Made by a program: the position numbers and the translations under genes. DNA of 64,000 bases, taken from contig CM055312.2 in NCBI GenBank assembly GCA_029255685.2, forward strand, positions 52,858,202 to 52,922,201, written 5' to 3'. Of the stretch, positions 1 through 9,660 are shown in pieces. Each line of letters begins with the position of its first letter. Positions within the stretch are counted from its first letter, which is position 1. The notes below the pieces were generated by a model, which was not told where the DNA came from, searched no databases, and saw nothing but the letters and a program-made list of their open reading frames with translations. Source of the DNA: Silene conica. Its lineage: Eukaryota; Streptophyta; Magnoliopsida; Caryophyllales; Caryophyllaceae.

Positions 1-796
1 TCCCTCAACTATTGTAAATTTGTAAAAAAATTATACCCACAAAAAATTTATGGTCAATGTAATTTTTTTATTAGGATATCAATTAATTACAAAACTAATG
101 TTTAACATACATTTGTCCTTACAAATCAACATTAATACTCAAAGCTAAACGAAATACGAATATTCTACTCGAACGCATTAGCTTAAGCTATAAATATTCT
201 CAACATCCAAGTATCATCGTGCATCTCTTTGGTTTGATACATCTAGACCTGCAAAGAACAAAAAAACAAAACAAAAAACTTATGGTACATACAGGCTCAA
301 AGCGAGCAGTGCCTGCTGCACACCAGTCCATGACAGCATGCCCTTCCAGTGAGTTGTTGTAGCCATTTCTTGCATTTGCTCCTTGCTTTATTAGCACTCA
401 ACCTCTGATTAGAGGTGTGTCACACACAAATACTGCTCCCAGAAATAGAGCACCAGGCCTGCACCATGTAAAACTGTTTCATTAACCATTCTAGCTCATT
501 GATACACATATGAAGATCATCCTTGCATCTTCTCCTTGCATTTCATCACCCAAACTATGTTTAGCATCTACTCGAGGTCTCTCTAAAGCCTTCTCATCCT
601 TGCCAGACACAAAGGATATACTGCTCCCTATCCCAAATCAGTCTGAGGATCCTGTTGTAGCGTTGAAGCAATTCTGATCATGCACAAGGTCAATACATCC
701 TATGCAGAATCTAATAAGTATGTAAGACCTGCAACACTGTGCAGATGAAACCAACCACAGCTAGTACATAAATATTGCTTCCTCAGACACGCTAGA
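1..796. other. Element interior, no recognisable gene
   Basis: There is no open frame I can assign. Around 250-470 the minus strand has short open stretches that could be a decayed continuation of the LINE-type fragment next door, but I cannot support a domain. Confidence 0.4.
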
Positions 797-1162
797 TCAG
801 TGATTGACATGACATTCGTGCTTGCTTTTGATTCTTGCTTTTACATCACCCAGAATCTTCTCAGTAACCACCTGAGGCGTTGTCATAACTTTCTCAATTT
901 TACTCTGATTCCTTTGTAGCCACACATGGTATAAGGCTCCCAAAACTAGGACTGTCTGGATGCTCCGCTACAACTTACCAGGTCTAGCTATGCACCAGTC
1001 CAGCACATCTTGTTCAGGGAAAATGATATCAACCTTTTAATGCAGTCCCTGTAGTACTCTCTTGCTGTACAGACATCCAAAAAAGACATGGGTAATGCTC
1101 TCAGGTGCCTGACCACATAAGTAGAATGTAGTAACTTTTATTACATGTCCAGTGTCATAACT
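797..1162 (-). pseudogene. zf-RVT (reverse-transcriptase zinc-binding) fragment of LINE type
   Basis: Read on the minus strand from about 1162, the translation contains TFYLCGQAPESITHVFFGC, which has the Cys-x...H-x3-FF-x-C pattern of the zinc-binding domain at the C-terminus of plant LINE reverse transcriptases. It is followed by a W-rich segment (LGALYHVWLQRNQ) typical of the region after it. Two in-frame stops interrupt it (after LQGLH and after ARPGKL) and it ends at TGA 797-799. There is no RT or endonuclease domain nearby. It is joined directly to a CBP60 exon at about 1163, so it is part of the chimeric cargo of the CACTA element and not a free LINE insertion with a poly(A) tail. Domain call fairly sure; origin inferred. 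Confidence 0.65.
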
Positions 1163-1200
1163 TCAGCGCTTATAAGCTGGAGGGTAGTGTTTCTTATACA

Positions 1201-1988
1201 CTGCAGAGAAAAACAGTAAAACATTCTGTCAGAGCAACAAATTCAAAAGTGGAGACATCTACAAGAAAGAAAATGCAAAAGGACAACAAAACCCGAGGCC
1301 CTATGGGAGGGAGTCTTGTTAGTGTGACAGGGGATCATCTGACTTTTCTCTCTTGTATGATAAGCGCTTTCTTTAACAAGAGTGCTATGCATAAGGGTAT
1401 GAGTGAGATTGCCTCCTTTACGCGCAAACCTGAGGCCCTATGGGAGGGAGTCTCGTTAGTGTGACAGGGGATCATCTGACTTTTCTCTCCCAAGCTGCTC
1501 TGATTAAAGAGATGGATGAGGCAGTAAGAAGCAAGCCAGCACCTGTTGTCCAAGGAAGTGAACGAGGGTGAGGTTAGAAGAAGTTCCTTAATAAATACGG
1601 CAAAGTCCTTGAGAGGGGCCAGCATAGAGAGGTGATTCAAATGCGGCGACAAAAGACAAGGATTGACTATGCTTGATGTATGGTGCCAGGCTGATCCTTG
1701 CGAAGATTAGATTAGGGTGCGGGGATAGCAGCATCAATCAGAGAAGGTGATGAATGGAAGACTGCATTCAAGCTTAAAGATGGGTTGTGGGTGTATGACT
1801 GGACTGGCTTGTGATGCTCTATTTCTCTTAAAAGTTGTCAAATTATGGCCAACAATGTCTCCCGTTAATCTCTTTTCTTTGGAAAGAATGAAGCAGTACT
1901 TATATAAAGAAAACCTCAAATTCAGTATTTTCATCGCTTATTAGATTTGGAAGTAACATTGAATGCAAGAAAATATAAAGTATTTTAC
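1201..1988. other. Intron-like or filler sequence between captured exons
   Basis: I see no recognisable exon here. The stretch contains the 58-bp duplication at 1295-1489. Short open frames occur on both strands around 1734-1944 without family resemblance. Confidence 0.4.
1295..1489 (+). repeat. Direct duplication of a 58-bp unit
   Basis: The unit starting GAGGCCCTATGGGAGGGAGT occurs at 1295-1352 and again at 1432-1489, with one base difference (TCTTG versus TCTCG), 137 bp apart. It lies inside the CACTA cargo. Confidence 0.9.
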
Positions 1989-2928
1989 CTTCCAATAAGC
2001 CTTGCAGGCCCCAATTTCGCTAAAACACGTTCCACTTCCTCGCTAACCTATTCAACATTCATGAAAGAAACAACACATTCAACACAAACATTTTCAACCA
2101 CTAATTTCGACAGTAACAAACATTAGGATGAATCCTAACAAGGTTAAGATGTGTCACAGCCTAATAGTAACCAATCATGAAATGCACTTTCTTCTCCAAG
2201 AGTAATATCATCATCGAGAAGCGTTGAAATTCAGTTGTATGGGACCAAAACGTCCTTTACTAAAAGGAAAAGAATCGTACATAAGTTTGATAAATCTTAC
2301 AACTCTTCGAAGGATAGGTTCCAAGGATGAGCACAATCTCTGCAAACTATTAACCTTAAGTGCATCAACGACTACACTGCATAACCGAGAAATTCAGAGG
2401 ATAATGCACATCAGAACATATAACCAGTTCCAAAATCGAAGAAATTTCGAGGTTAAGAAACCATAAATCCCAAATCCAAGGCAAATTAAAAATTCACCAA
2501 CCCTAATTAACCTAATTGAATCAAATAAAACGCAATTAAAAATTCAATTAATCCAAACATAAAACAAATTACCTGAATTCTAGCACCGTAGATTAGATTA
2601 ACAACATCGGATAGAGATTGAAATCTATTACGAGAATAATCGACATTGCGCATCCTCTTCAAATAAAAAAGATGGCTTCGATGCGACTATCACTTTAACG
2701 TTTTAATTGAATCATAGGTTGAATTGAGATTGAGAGAATGGTTGAACTGTGAATTGAAGAAGCATAGAAGGAAGATGAACTGTGAATTTGATGAAGACGA
2801 AGTAACGCTCTGGAATAAGGTTTTTGTATTTAGCGAAGGATCAAGTGTAAAATTATACGGAGTAATGTTTTTTATTAATATAGGATTAATAATATTGTTA
2901 TTAATTTATTTTATTTTATTATGATTAG

Positions 2929-3115
2929 AGAACTGTTAAATTGAATATGCGTTTTCTATTTTTTTTATAAAATGCTCTAAGAAGGTAACTGTTCTCTATT
3001 ATAGAAGTATAGAAAACACCTAGGTTGAATAAACGTTTTTTTTGCTTATATAGAGCGCTCATTTAACTTGACCGTTCTCTATTAAGTGTTACCTAATGTC
3101 AAATTTGTAGTAGTG
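2929..3115. repeat. CACTA subterminal repeats and right terminus
   Basis: Copies of GTTYTCTATT occur at 2951-2960, 2991-3000 and 3074-3083, with the inverse form AGAAC at 2929. The last 12 bases are the terminal inverted repeat. Clustered short repeats next to the end are typical binding sites for CACTA transposases. Between the captured exons and this point (2654-2928) is AT-rich DNA with no other feature. Confidence 0.65.
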
Positions 3116-5586
3116 TTTATAGGTTGTGGGTTCATTACCCTCTAGGACTAAGACGTCATCTATGTCATGTTCCTCGACCATACCAATGTATCTGTCCGGA
3201 GGAATAGAGACTCTTCCTGACCTCCTAGGTTTCTCAGGAATATCTACCGCAGCCTCGGTTGAAGGAACTGTTCCTCCAATGGTTGCTCGGTAGTTGGTTC
3301 TTGAATCTCCGATAGATCGAAGGTTCTATTACTCGACTTGTTCTCGAGAAATTCTTTCTCTAAGAACGTCGCACTAGCCGCAACAAAAACACGTTGTTCG
3401 GTTGGCGAGTAGAAGTAATGACCAAAAGTTCCTTTTGGATAGCCTATAAATATGTCTTGACCGTTCGCGGGCCGAACTTATCCTCGTGTCTCCACTTGAC
3501 ATAAGCCTCGCAGCCCCAAACCCGAATAAAGGACAAGTTAGGGACTGTTCCCTTCCATAACTCATATGGAGTCTTGTCAACAGCTTTAGACGGACTTCGG
3601 TTAAGTATTAGAGTGGCCGACAATAGAGCATAGCCCCACAATGAATCAGGCACAACGGTGTGACTCATCATGGATCGAACCATATCAAGTAAAGTTCGAT
3701 TTCTCCGTTTGGACACACCATTTAATTGTGGTGTTCCAGAAGGAGTCAACTGTAGAACGATGCCACAGTCTTTAAGGTGTTGATCAAACTCGTGATAAAG
3801 ATATTCGCCACCACGATCAGACTGAAGTGCTTTAATCTTTCTGCCCAGTTGGTTCTGTACCCGATTCTGGTATTCTTTGAACTTGTCAAAGGATTCACTT
3901 TTATGTTTCATTAAGTAGACATAGCCATATCTACTCAAATCATCCGTGAAAGTGATGAAATACCTATAGCCTTCTCGTGCGTTGATCGACATAGGGCCAT
4001 ATACATCCGTATGTATGAGTCCTAATAGGTCGGCAGCGCGCATTCCAACACCTTTGAAGGAAATACGAGTCATCTTTCCGATGAGACATGATTCACACGT
4101 GCCATATGATTCGAAATCAAAGGCCGAGATAGCTCCATTCTGTATGAGATGTTTTACGCGTTTCTCATTTATATGTCCCATACGGCAATGCCATAGGTAA
4201 GTTTGATCTTTGTCACCAACCTTTAATCTCTTGTTATTCACATGTAATATTTCGGTGGTTTGATCTAAAACATAAATTCCATTAATGGAAACTGCCTTGC
4301 CATAAATCATATTGTGTAATGAGAAAATACAGCTATTATTCTCTATTACAAATGAAAAACCAAGTTTGTCAAGTGCAGAAACTAAAATAATGTTTTTTGG
4401 ATAAACTAGGAACATAATAACAGTTATACAAAGATAACTCGAATCCACTTGGAAGCTGGATAACGTATGTTCCCCTCGAGACTGCAGCAACTCGTGCTTC
4501 ATTCCCGACACGCAGGTCAACCTCACCCTTGATGAGGGGTTCTTGGTTTCGGAGGCCCTGCACATGATTACATAAATGAGAACCACAACCAGTATTTAGT
4601 ACCCAAGTTCCGTAACTTGCATGGTTAATCTCAATCATGTAAATAAAAAAAGAAGAAGACATACCAACAGGAATAACGCGACCTGCCTTAATGTCCTCAC
4701 GATACACGGGGCATGTACGCCTCCAATGCCCTGTCTTGTGGCAATGGTGGCATTCCATGCTAGTATCCTTACTCTTTGTCTTGCCCTGTGAGTTGCTCGA
4801 CTCACCTGGCCCACTCTTGGCGAATCCTGACTTCTTGAACTTGGGCTTACCTACCGCTAGGTCGCCCCGAGCTTTAGCTTTTCCCTTACCCTTACCCTTA
4901 CTGGAGATCATGAGAACATCCTGCTTCACGCTCCCACTTAATTTCAGATCCTTCTCGGTCTGTACGAGAAAGGAGTGGAGCTCATGAGGAGTCTTCTTCA
5001 TGTCGTTCATGTAGTAGTTGGCCCTAAAGAGGGCGAAGCCATCATGAAGCGAATGAAGCATTCGATCAACGATTATGTTCTCACTGATCTTGCAGTTTAG
5101 GGCCTCCAGTTTCTCGATATTCTCAATCATGTTGAGAATATGTGGGCTAACAACTTGGCCCTTCTGGAGTTTCGCCTCAAAGAAGCGACAGGTATTCTCA
5201 TAAGAAACGATTCTCGGAGCTTTCGAGAATTCGTTAGTGAGCTGGGTGAAAATCTTGTTTGCACCATGGGAGATGAAGCGTCTTTGCAAATTGGATTCCA
5301 TTGCATAGATGAGTACGTTCTTTATCGCACCCGCTTCCATGACGAAGTCGCTATGAGCGCGAACTTTGTTAGCTCTAGCTCCAGTTTCTGGGTGTGCCGG
5401 AATTGGCTCAGTTAAGTACTTGAGCTTTCCGTCAGCAATGGCAGCATTCCGTAACGCTGCCTCCCAGTTAGAGAAGTTTGACCCATCATTCCTCAGTCTA
5501 GTAGACTGATTCATGGAGTCCATGAAGGCTTTTAGCCAGGATTCACGTGCTAGCTTGGCAATTGGCATTGGGTCTTCACCAGCCAT
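3116..5586 (-). pseudogene. copia-1 gag-protease-integrase polyprotein, broken
   Basis: The start codon at 5584-5586 opens MAGEDPMP..., giving a gag of about 320 residues with a zinc knuckle of the form CX2CX4HX4C (CHHCHKTGHWRRTC, about 4715-4760). A protease motif LNTGCGSH follows, then GAG-pre-integrase (LWHCRMGHINEKRVK) and the integrase core (HTDVYGP, QSDRGGEY, NGVSKRRNRTL). It is defective. A run of six T at 4393-4398, against five in copia-B, shifts the frame. The protease catalytic Asp is Asn here (codon at 4594-4596; copia-B has Asp). The last catalytic Glu of the integrase is Lys (3708-3710; copia-B has Glu). There is no reverse transcriptase before the CACTA breakpoint at 3115/3116. 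Confidence 0.88.
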
Positions 5587-6932
5587 TTGTTATACAACAG
5601 TTTAAATTGATCGTGTTCTACACTGAAAAGAAGATAAAAACAAAACCATATAAGCAACTCATCGTTGTGATTTAAGTCTATTTTAAATTGAATTTAAACT
5701 CGTAGACTCATGCATTTATATAATTGATCTCCCTCAAGAATTATATAAACGATCCCAAGACTCAATTTCCGTATATTGATAAGCCCACAGCTTGGCTAAT
5801 TCCACCGTTGGAACTCTTGGTCGATAGATTTCCGTAAATCCTATCTATTAGTCCATCAAAGTCGCTAGATAGTATCGAGTGACCACGATGTTGAGATAAA
5901 ATAAATCATATGTTCCCACTTACCCGACGTAGAAGGGGTCATATTATGCCTACCGACGAAGAAGAGATTCATGGGAGTCTGATTTATAAAGACTAGTCTC
6001 AATTTTTGGTTATACGAGGAAGACCCCATAAACTTATATTTATCCATTTTAAGTGAACTAATATCTAGCATATACGTGAATGAATGAAATAAAGTGATGG
6101 CTTTGCATGTGACACGTGACATCTGTATTGTCACAGAAAACTAACGCGTAACCTCTACATGAGTAAGTTTTCAGGCATGTTATAGGTGGTTTGGTTTTAG
6201 GCGGAATATGATGCAAGCTATTATCGATGAAAGCATAAAAATAAATGCAATAAACGTAAATAAAAGTCCTAGTGTGGCCTATCCTACCAAAAAAAACATA
6301 AAAACAACTTTGGAATCCACCGTTGGACCCTAGAAGCTTGTCTTGATGTTCCATCTTGGTCTTTGCAGCGGGAGTGAGCATCCGGTCTCCGTCTTTGGTC
6401 TTCACAAAATTACTAATTTAAATTACAAATATAAACCTATTTACATTCTAATTTAAATACAAAAGTAATTCAATGGCAAAAACCCAAAACGGAGATGCAA
6501 GATCTTAAAATTACAAACAAGACCGTGTTCCATCATTACGGTAACACAATCTTCTAAGGCCACACTACGTTACAACTGTTTGCAAAATTAAATACGTTAT
6601 AGAAAGCATTTATAGGCATTCAACAAGACGATAAATAAAATACATCAACTAAAACAAAATTTATTCATGACATAATACCGTTATTATGTTTAACAAATTT
6701 TACCACACCACCTTACGAGATTAAAATTATGTGATTATACCGTTTTAATCACTTCAATTTTAATAAATTTATAATCCATTATCTTAAATCGTTTTAAAAT
6801 AATATGTATCATGCGAGAGTGAACCGTTTCACAAAAATAATATACTATTTCCGTATATAGTATATTACTAAAGGCCAAGGGAAAAAAAAACAATTTATTT
6901 TCGGAAAAATAAAACGCCTGTTACAGATACGT

Positions 6933-7302
6933 GGTCGACCGACCTCACCTCTGGGTCGACCGACCACCTGCCAGTCATAAAAACTTCCTGTAACAGCACC
7001 AAGGTCGACCGACCTATCAACCAGGTCGACCGACCACCAAACTGGAAAAACGAGTTTCTGAAAACGCAAATCGCTGCACTTTGAAACCAAAACAAGTTTT
7101 TACCTTTTTATCTTTGATTTAAAACGTGTAAATCAAAATTAAACAACAACAAAATTTACATATTGCTAAAAATATCGATTAATTAACAATATGTAAACAG
7201 GAATCGAAAACAGGATCGATTACTCACAAAAGAAAACTGCCGAAACAGAAAACACACGCTGGAGGCGGTCGACCGACCGCAACAGGGGGTCGATCGACCG
7301 AC
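6933..7302. repeat. Palindrome array GGTCGACCGACC in copia-1 leader
   Basis: Exact GGTCGACCGACC occurs at 6933, 6954, 7003, 7024 and 7267, and a variant GGTCGATCGACC at 7288. Steps within pairs are exactly 21 bp (6933/6954, 7003/7024, 7267/7288). The core GGTCGACC is a perfect palindrome. Homologous positions in copia-B carry a different palindrome (see 54972-55284). Confidence 0.95.
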
Positions 7303-7379
7303 TTGGCGACAGAACACGATTTTCAAAATTTTTAATTAAAACCTTATGAGAAACACAAAAGTAAAAATTTCGTGGCCTT

Positions 7380-7392
7380 GGCTCTGATACCA
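7380..7392 (-). other. Primer binding site of copia-1 (tRNA-iMet type)
   Basis: The minus strand reads TGGTATCAGAGCC two bases inside the LTR, complementary to the 3' end of plant initiator tRNA-Met, as in most plant copia elements. Confidence 0.9.
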
Positions 7393-7394
7393 CT

Positions 7395-8386
7395 TGTGGG
7401 GAATATAACATGTATTCGCCCTAAACATGAAGGATTATAACGAAATATACAATTGTGATTATAGTCATAAGTTAATAAAAACATGAAAAGAATTACAACC
7501 TTGGGTCCTTGCTTGAATTGGCCTAAGAACAGGAAAATAAAGTAAATTCCCTCCTATAACTTGCACCCAAGACTTTGTTTAAGACGATGCCGCGTGTGCT
7601 AGAAAGGCTCTCCAATTGCCTTGCAATATGGGGAGAGTTTTGTGAGGTTTTGATGTGAGATCTGAGGTTTTTGGGAGAAGGATGCTCTCAAAATCCTAAT
7701 TGTCAGAATTATGATTTTTACCAGTAGTTGACAAAAGGAGAATAACTCTCCTTTTGTAACCCTTGGGTCGGCCAAATTTGAGTAGGGTAAGGGTGGGCTT
7801 TATCCACTCTTACCTTATTCCCTTGCGTGATTCGACCCGTTTTGCTAAATATTATTCGCGGGTATTATTATAAATCGTATGCATGTTATCAGATATTAAT
7901 GCATTTGATAACATCAATAATGGTCTGACAAAATACGATATTGTATAATTGGCCAAATTAATATAACTGTTTATATTAATACGCAAATTCAATATTTAAT
8001 TAAGTATAACCGTTTATATTTTACTTTACGAATTAATCATGTAACCCGTATTAGCTAAAATTATTTAATCCGTATTAAATAATAATCTCAACATCTCTTT
8101 AAATAATTTAATAGTCAATAACTTTGACTAACTGTTTAGTCGTATCCGGCATAAATGTGACTTTATTTTCATATCTTCACATCTCTCAAACGTGTCCTAT
8201 AGGTGTGACGTATAGGGACCAGTTGATCACCGCCATCCGTATGACAATAACGTCACACTTATCTACCAAGCCAACCGTTATTGATAAACGTGGATCAACT
8301 GATAATAATACTTAAGTATGCCCTTGTGATCCTTTAAGAGATTTAGTAAGTCATTGTACTAGTTGTCAAGGACACCAGCCCCAACA
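7395..8386 (-). repeat. copia-1 5' LTR
   Basis: On the plus strand it runs TGTGGGGAATATAAC...CAGCCCCAACA; in element orientation TGTTGGGGCTGG...CCCCACA, with TG/CA ends. About 992 bp. It aligns along its length with the copia-B LTRs and with the piece at 29760-30473. It contains the 11-bp hairpin annotated at 7731-7757. Confidence 0.93.
7731..7757. repeat. Perfect LTR hairpin, covarying among family members
   Basis: Arms ACAAAAGGAGA (7731-7741) and TCTCCTTTTGT (7747-7757) with a 5-nt loop. In copia-B the arms are ACATAAGGAGA and TCTCCTTATGT (38141-38167 and 55718-55744): both sides changed together. Confidence 0.9.
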
Positions 8387-9609
8387 CTAGGTGTGGTTTT
8401 CCTTTCGTTTGGCTAACCCCCTCGACTAGCACACTTCTTACTTCTTGGTTTTTAGTTCGAACCAAGTGTACCTCCCGCAACAACCCATTCACCCTCTCGA
8501 AATTTGTTGCTCCCCTAGACTCCCGCGCTCCCATGCTTTCCCCTAGCACCACCGTGCTAACCTTTCCTTGCTCCGCGACTACCTCCTCTACTCCCTCAAT
8601 TGAATCAGCCGCTACCTCCTCCTTTACCTCCTCCCTAGCTATAGTAAAGAGAAAAAGTCGAGTATTGTTTCCTGAGTGGGCTCTCATCAATCCTACAACC
8701 TTTGCGCTCATAGGCTTTAATATGCCTTTCTTTGTCTTCAACCCCTTGTCCGAGATTAAAGAATACTCTATATGCGAATTTCTTACCCCATGTAAGACTT
8801 CATCTATGAATAAACCTAATGGAGATTGGTATTTTCTCTTCACCAATACTGTTTGCTTTGGATTGGAATGAGTCGGACCTAACATCCATCGTTTTAGCTT
8901 TTCACCTCTCGCTCTAGTCCCCTCTCGCCACTCCTTGATCCAATTGCTCCTATCAATAGCCTGCCTAGAACGTTCAGTCCTTGGAACTAAATCCATTGGG
9001 TGTGCTAACCCTTCTATTGAACGTTCGTCTCCCCTTTCCTTCGTAATCACATACAGCAAGACTAGCCTTCTTGCTCCTCTCAATATTCATATCTCGTATA
9101 GCTTGTGGAGTCATTGGCTTTATAATGATGTTCTAACCCTTATCCGTCAACACATATTCATTGACTCTCCCTCTATGTACTACGTCCCTATCAAACTGCC
9201 ATGGACGCCCTAGAAGTAGGTGACATGCATCAATATGTATTACATCACATAGAATATCGTCTTGGTATGATCCCATGGTAATCCCTACCCTAACCTGCCT
9301 TGTTACTCTTGTAACACTCCCGTCATCCAACCAATGTAATAAATAGGGTTTTGGGTGTGTGGTGGTAACTAGGTTAAGTTTGGATACCATCTCTTCGGAA
9401 GCAACGTTTGCACAACTACCTCCGTCAATGATTATGCTACACCACTTATCTTTAACTTGGCACTTAGTGTGGAAAATTTGACTCCTTTGATCGTTTGAGA
9501 TTTGATTGGGTTGGATTTGTAAGTTACGTAGCATTAGGTTTCTTGGCAATTGTAACGGAACTCCTCCTTCTCCTTTGAATCTCGCACCCTCCATATTAAT
9601 TCCCGTCAT
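8387..9609 (-). pseudogene. gypsy-3 gag/protease remnant
   Basis: From the ATG at 9607-9609 (MTGINMEGARF) the frame stays open to a TAG at 9133. It contains FHTKCQVKDKWCSIIIDGG, an aspartic-protease segment with D-G-G in place of the usual D-[ST]-G, then the family signature HLLLGRPWQFDRDVVHRGR. After the stop, the same product family continues (KPMTPQAIRDMNIERSK), then shifts frame into a long stretch (9083 downward) with basic, Glu-rich character and no clear domain. RT, RNase H and integrase are absent up to the copia-1 boundary. It is a decayed fragment; only the protease part is recognised with confidence. Confidence 0.7.
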
Positions 9610-9644
9610 GGATCGTCTTGTAAAAAAAAAAATCAAGAGCCGAA

Positions 9645-9656
9645 GCTCTAATACCA
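9645..9656 (-). other. Primer binding site of gypsy-3
   Basis: The minus strand reads TGGTATTAGAGC, one mismatch from the usual TGGTATCAGAGC, four bases inside the LTR end. Confidence 0.7.
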
Positions 9657-9660
9657 ATAA

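Larger units (their letters stand above)
1163..2653 (-). pseudogene. Captured CBP60 (calmodulin-binding protein 60) gene fragment, several exons
   Basis: CBP60 proteins are plant calmodulin-binding transcription regulators. Minus-strand exons with consensus splice sites are visible. 2301-2376 gives [19 protein letters not shown] then PILRRV (acceptor TTATGCAG, donor GTAAG). 1989-2047 gives VSEEVERVLAKLGPARLIGR (acceptor AATAG, donor GTAAAA). 1163-1200 gives YKKHYPPAYKR (acceptor CTCTGCAG). These match in order the N-terminal helix-rich segment, the VVSEEVE...LAKLGPA segment and the LYKKHYPP segment of the family. A candidate first exon at 2573-2653 (27 codons from ATG, donor GTAATT) is out of phase with the next exon, so its membership is uncertain. 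Exons between LGPA and YKKHYPP are not found, and the calmodulin-binding C-terminus is missing. It lies next to the subterminal repeats of the CACTA element, so it is almost surely transposon cargo. Not a functional gene. Confidence 0.8.
1..3115. mobile_element. CACTA-type DNA transposon, right-hand part (left end outside window)
   Basis: The right end reads ...TTTGTAGTAGTG at 3104-3115, the reverse complement of a CACTACTACAAA terminus as in plant CACTA (En/Spm) elements. The sequence immediately after it (3116 on) is collinear with the interior of copia-B near 41141-41160, so this element sits inside copia-1. Repeated GTTYTCTATT motifs in the last 190 bp look like subterminal transposase-binding repeats. 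No transposase is visible; the body carries gene fragments (CBP60 and a LINE-type piece). The 3-bp target duplication cannot be checked because the left end is not in the window. It is probably a non-autonomous, gene-carrying element. Confidence 0.72.
5587..7394 (-). other. copia-1 5' leader, possibly with an intron
   Basis: Untranslated leader between primer site and gag. About 40 nt before the gag ATG the minus strand reads a pyrimidine tract ending CTTTTCAG (5623-5630), a good plant 3' splice site that copia-B also has (53703-53710). A block near 6200-6300 (GCCACACTAGGACTTTTATT on the minus strand) is conserved with copia-B and, loosely, copia-C. The leader carries the palindrome arrays annotated separately. 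No coding sequence. Confidence 0.6.
3116..8386 (-). mobile_element. Ty1/copia element copia-1 (Tork/Angela-like), 3' part cut off
   Basis: Minus-strand LTR retrotransposon. The 5' LTR is 7395-8386, the tRNA-Met type primer site 7380-7392, a leader of about 1.8 kb follows, and then gag-protease-integrase down to 3116. RT, RNase H and the 3' LTR are displaced by the CACTA insertion and lie beyond the window's left edge. It is closely related to copia-B (37797-56203): leader, gag and integrase align throughout. Clade assigned from the RNase H and gag style of the sister element. Confidence 0.88.
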
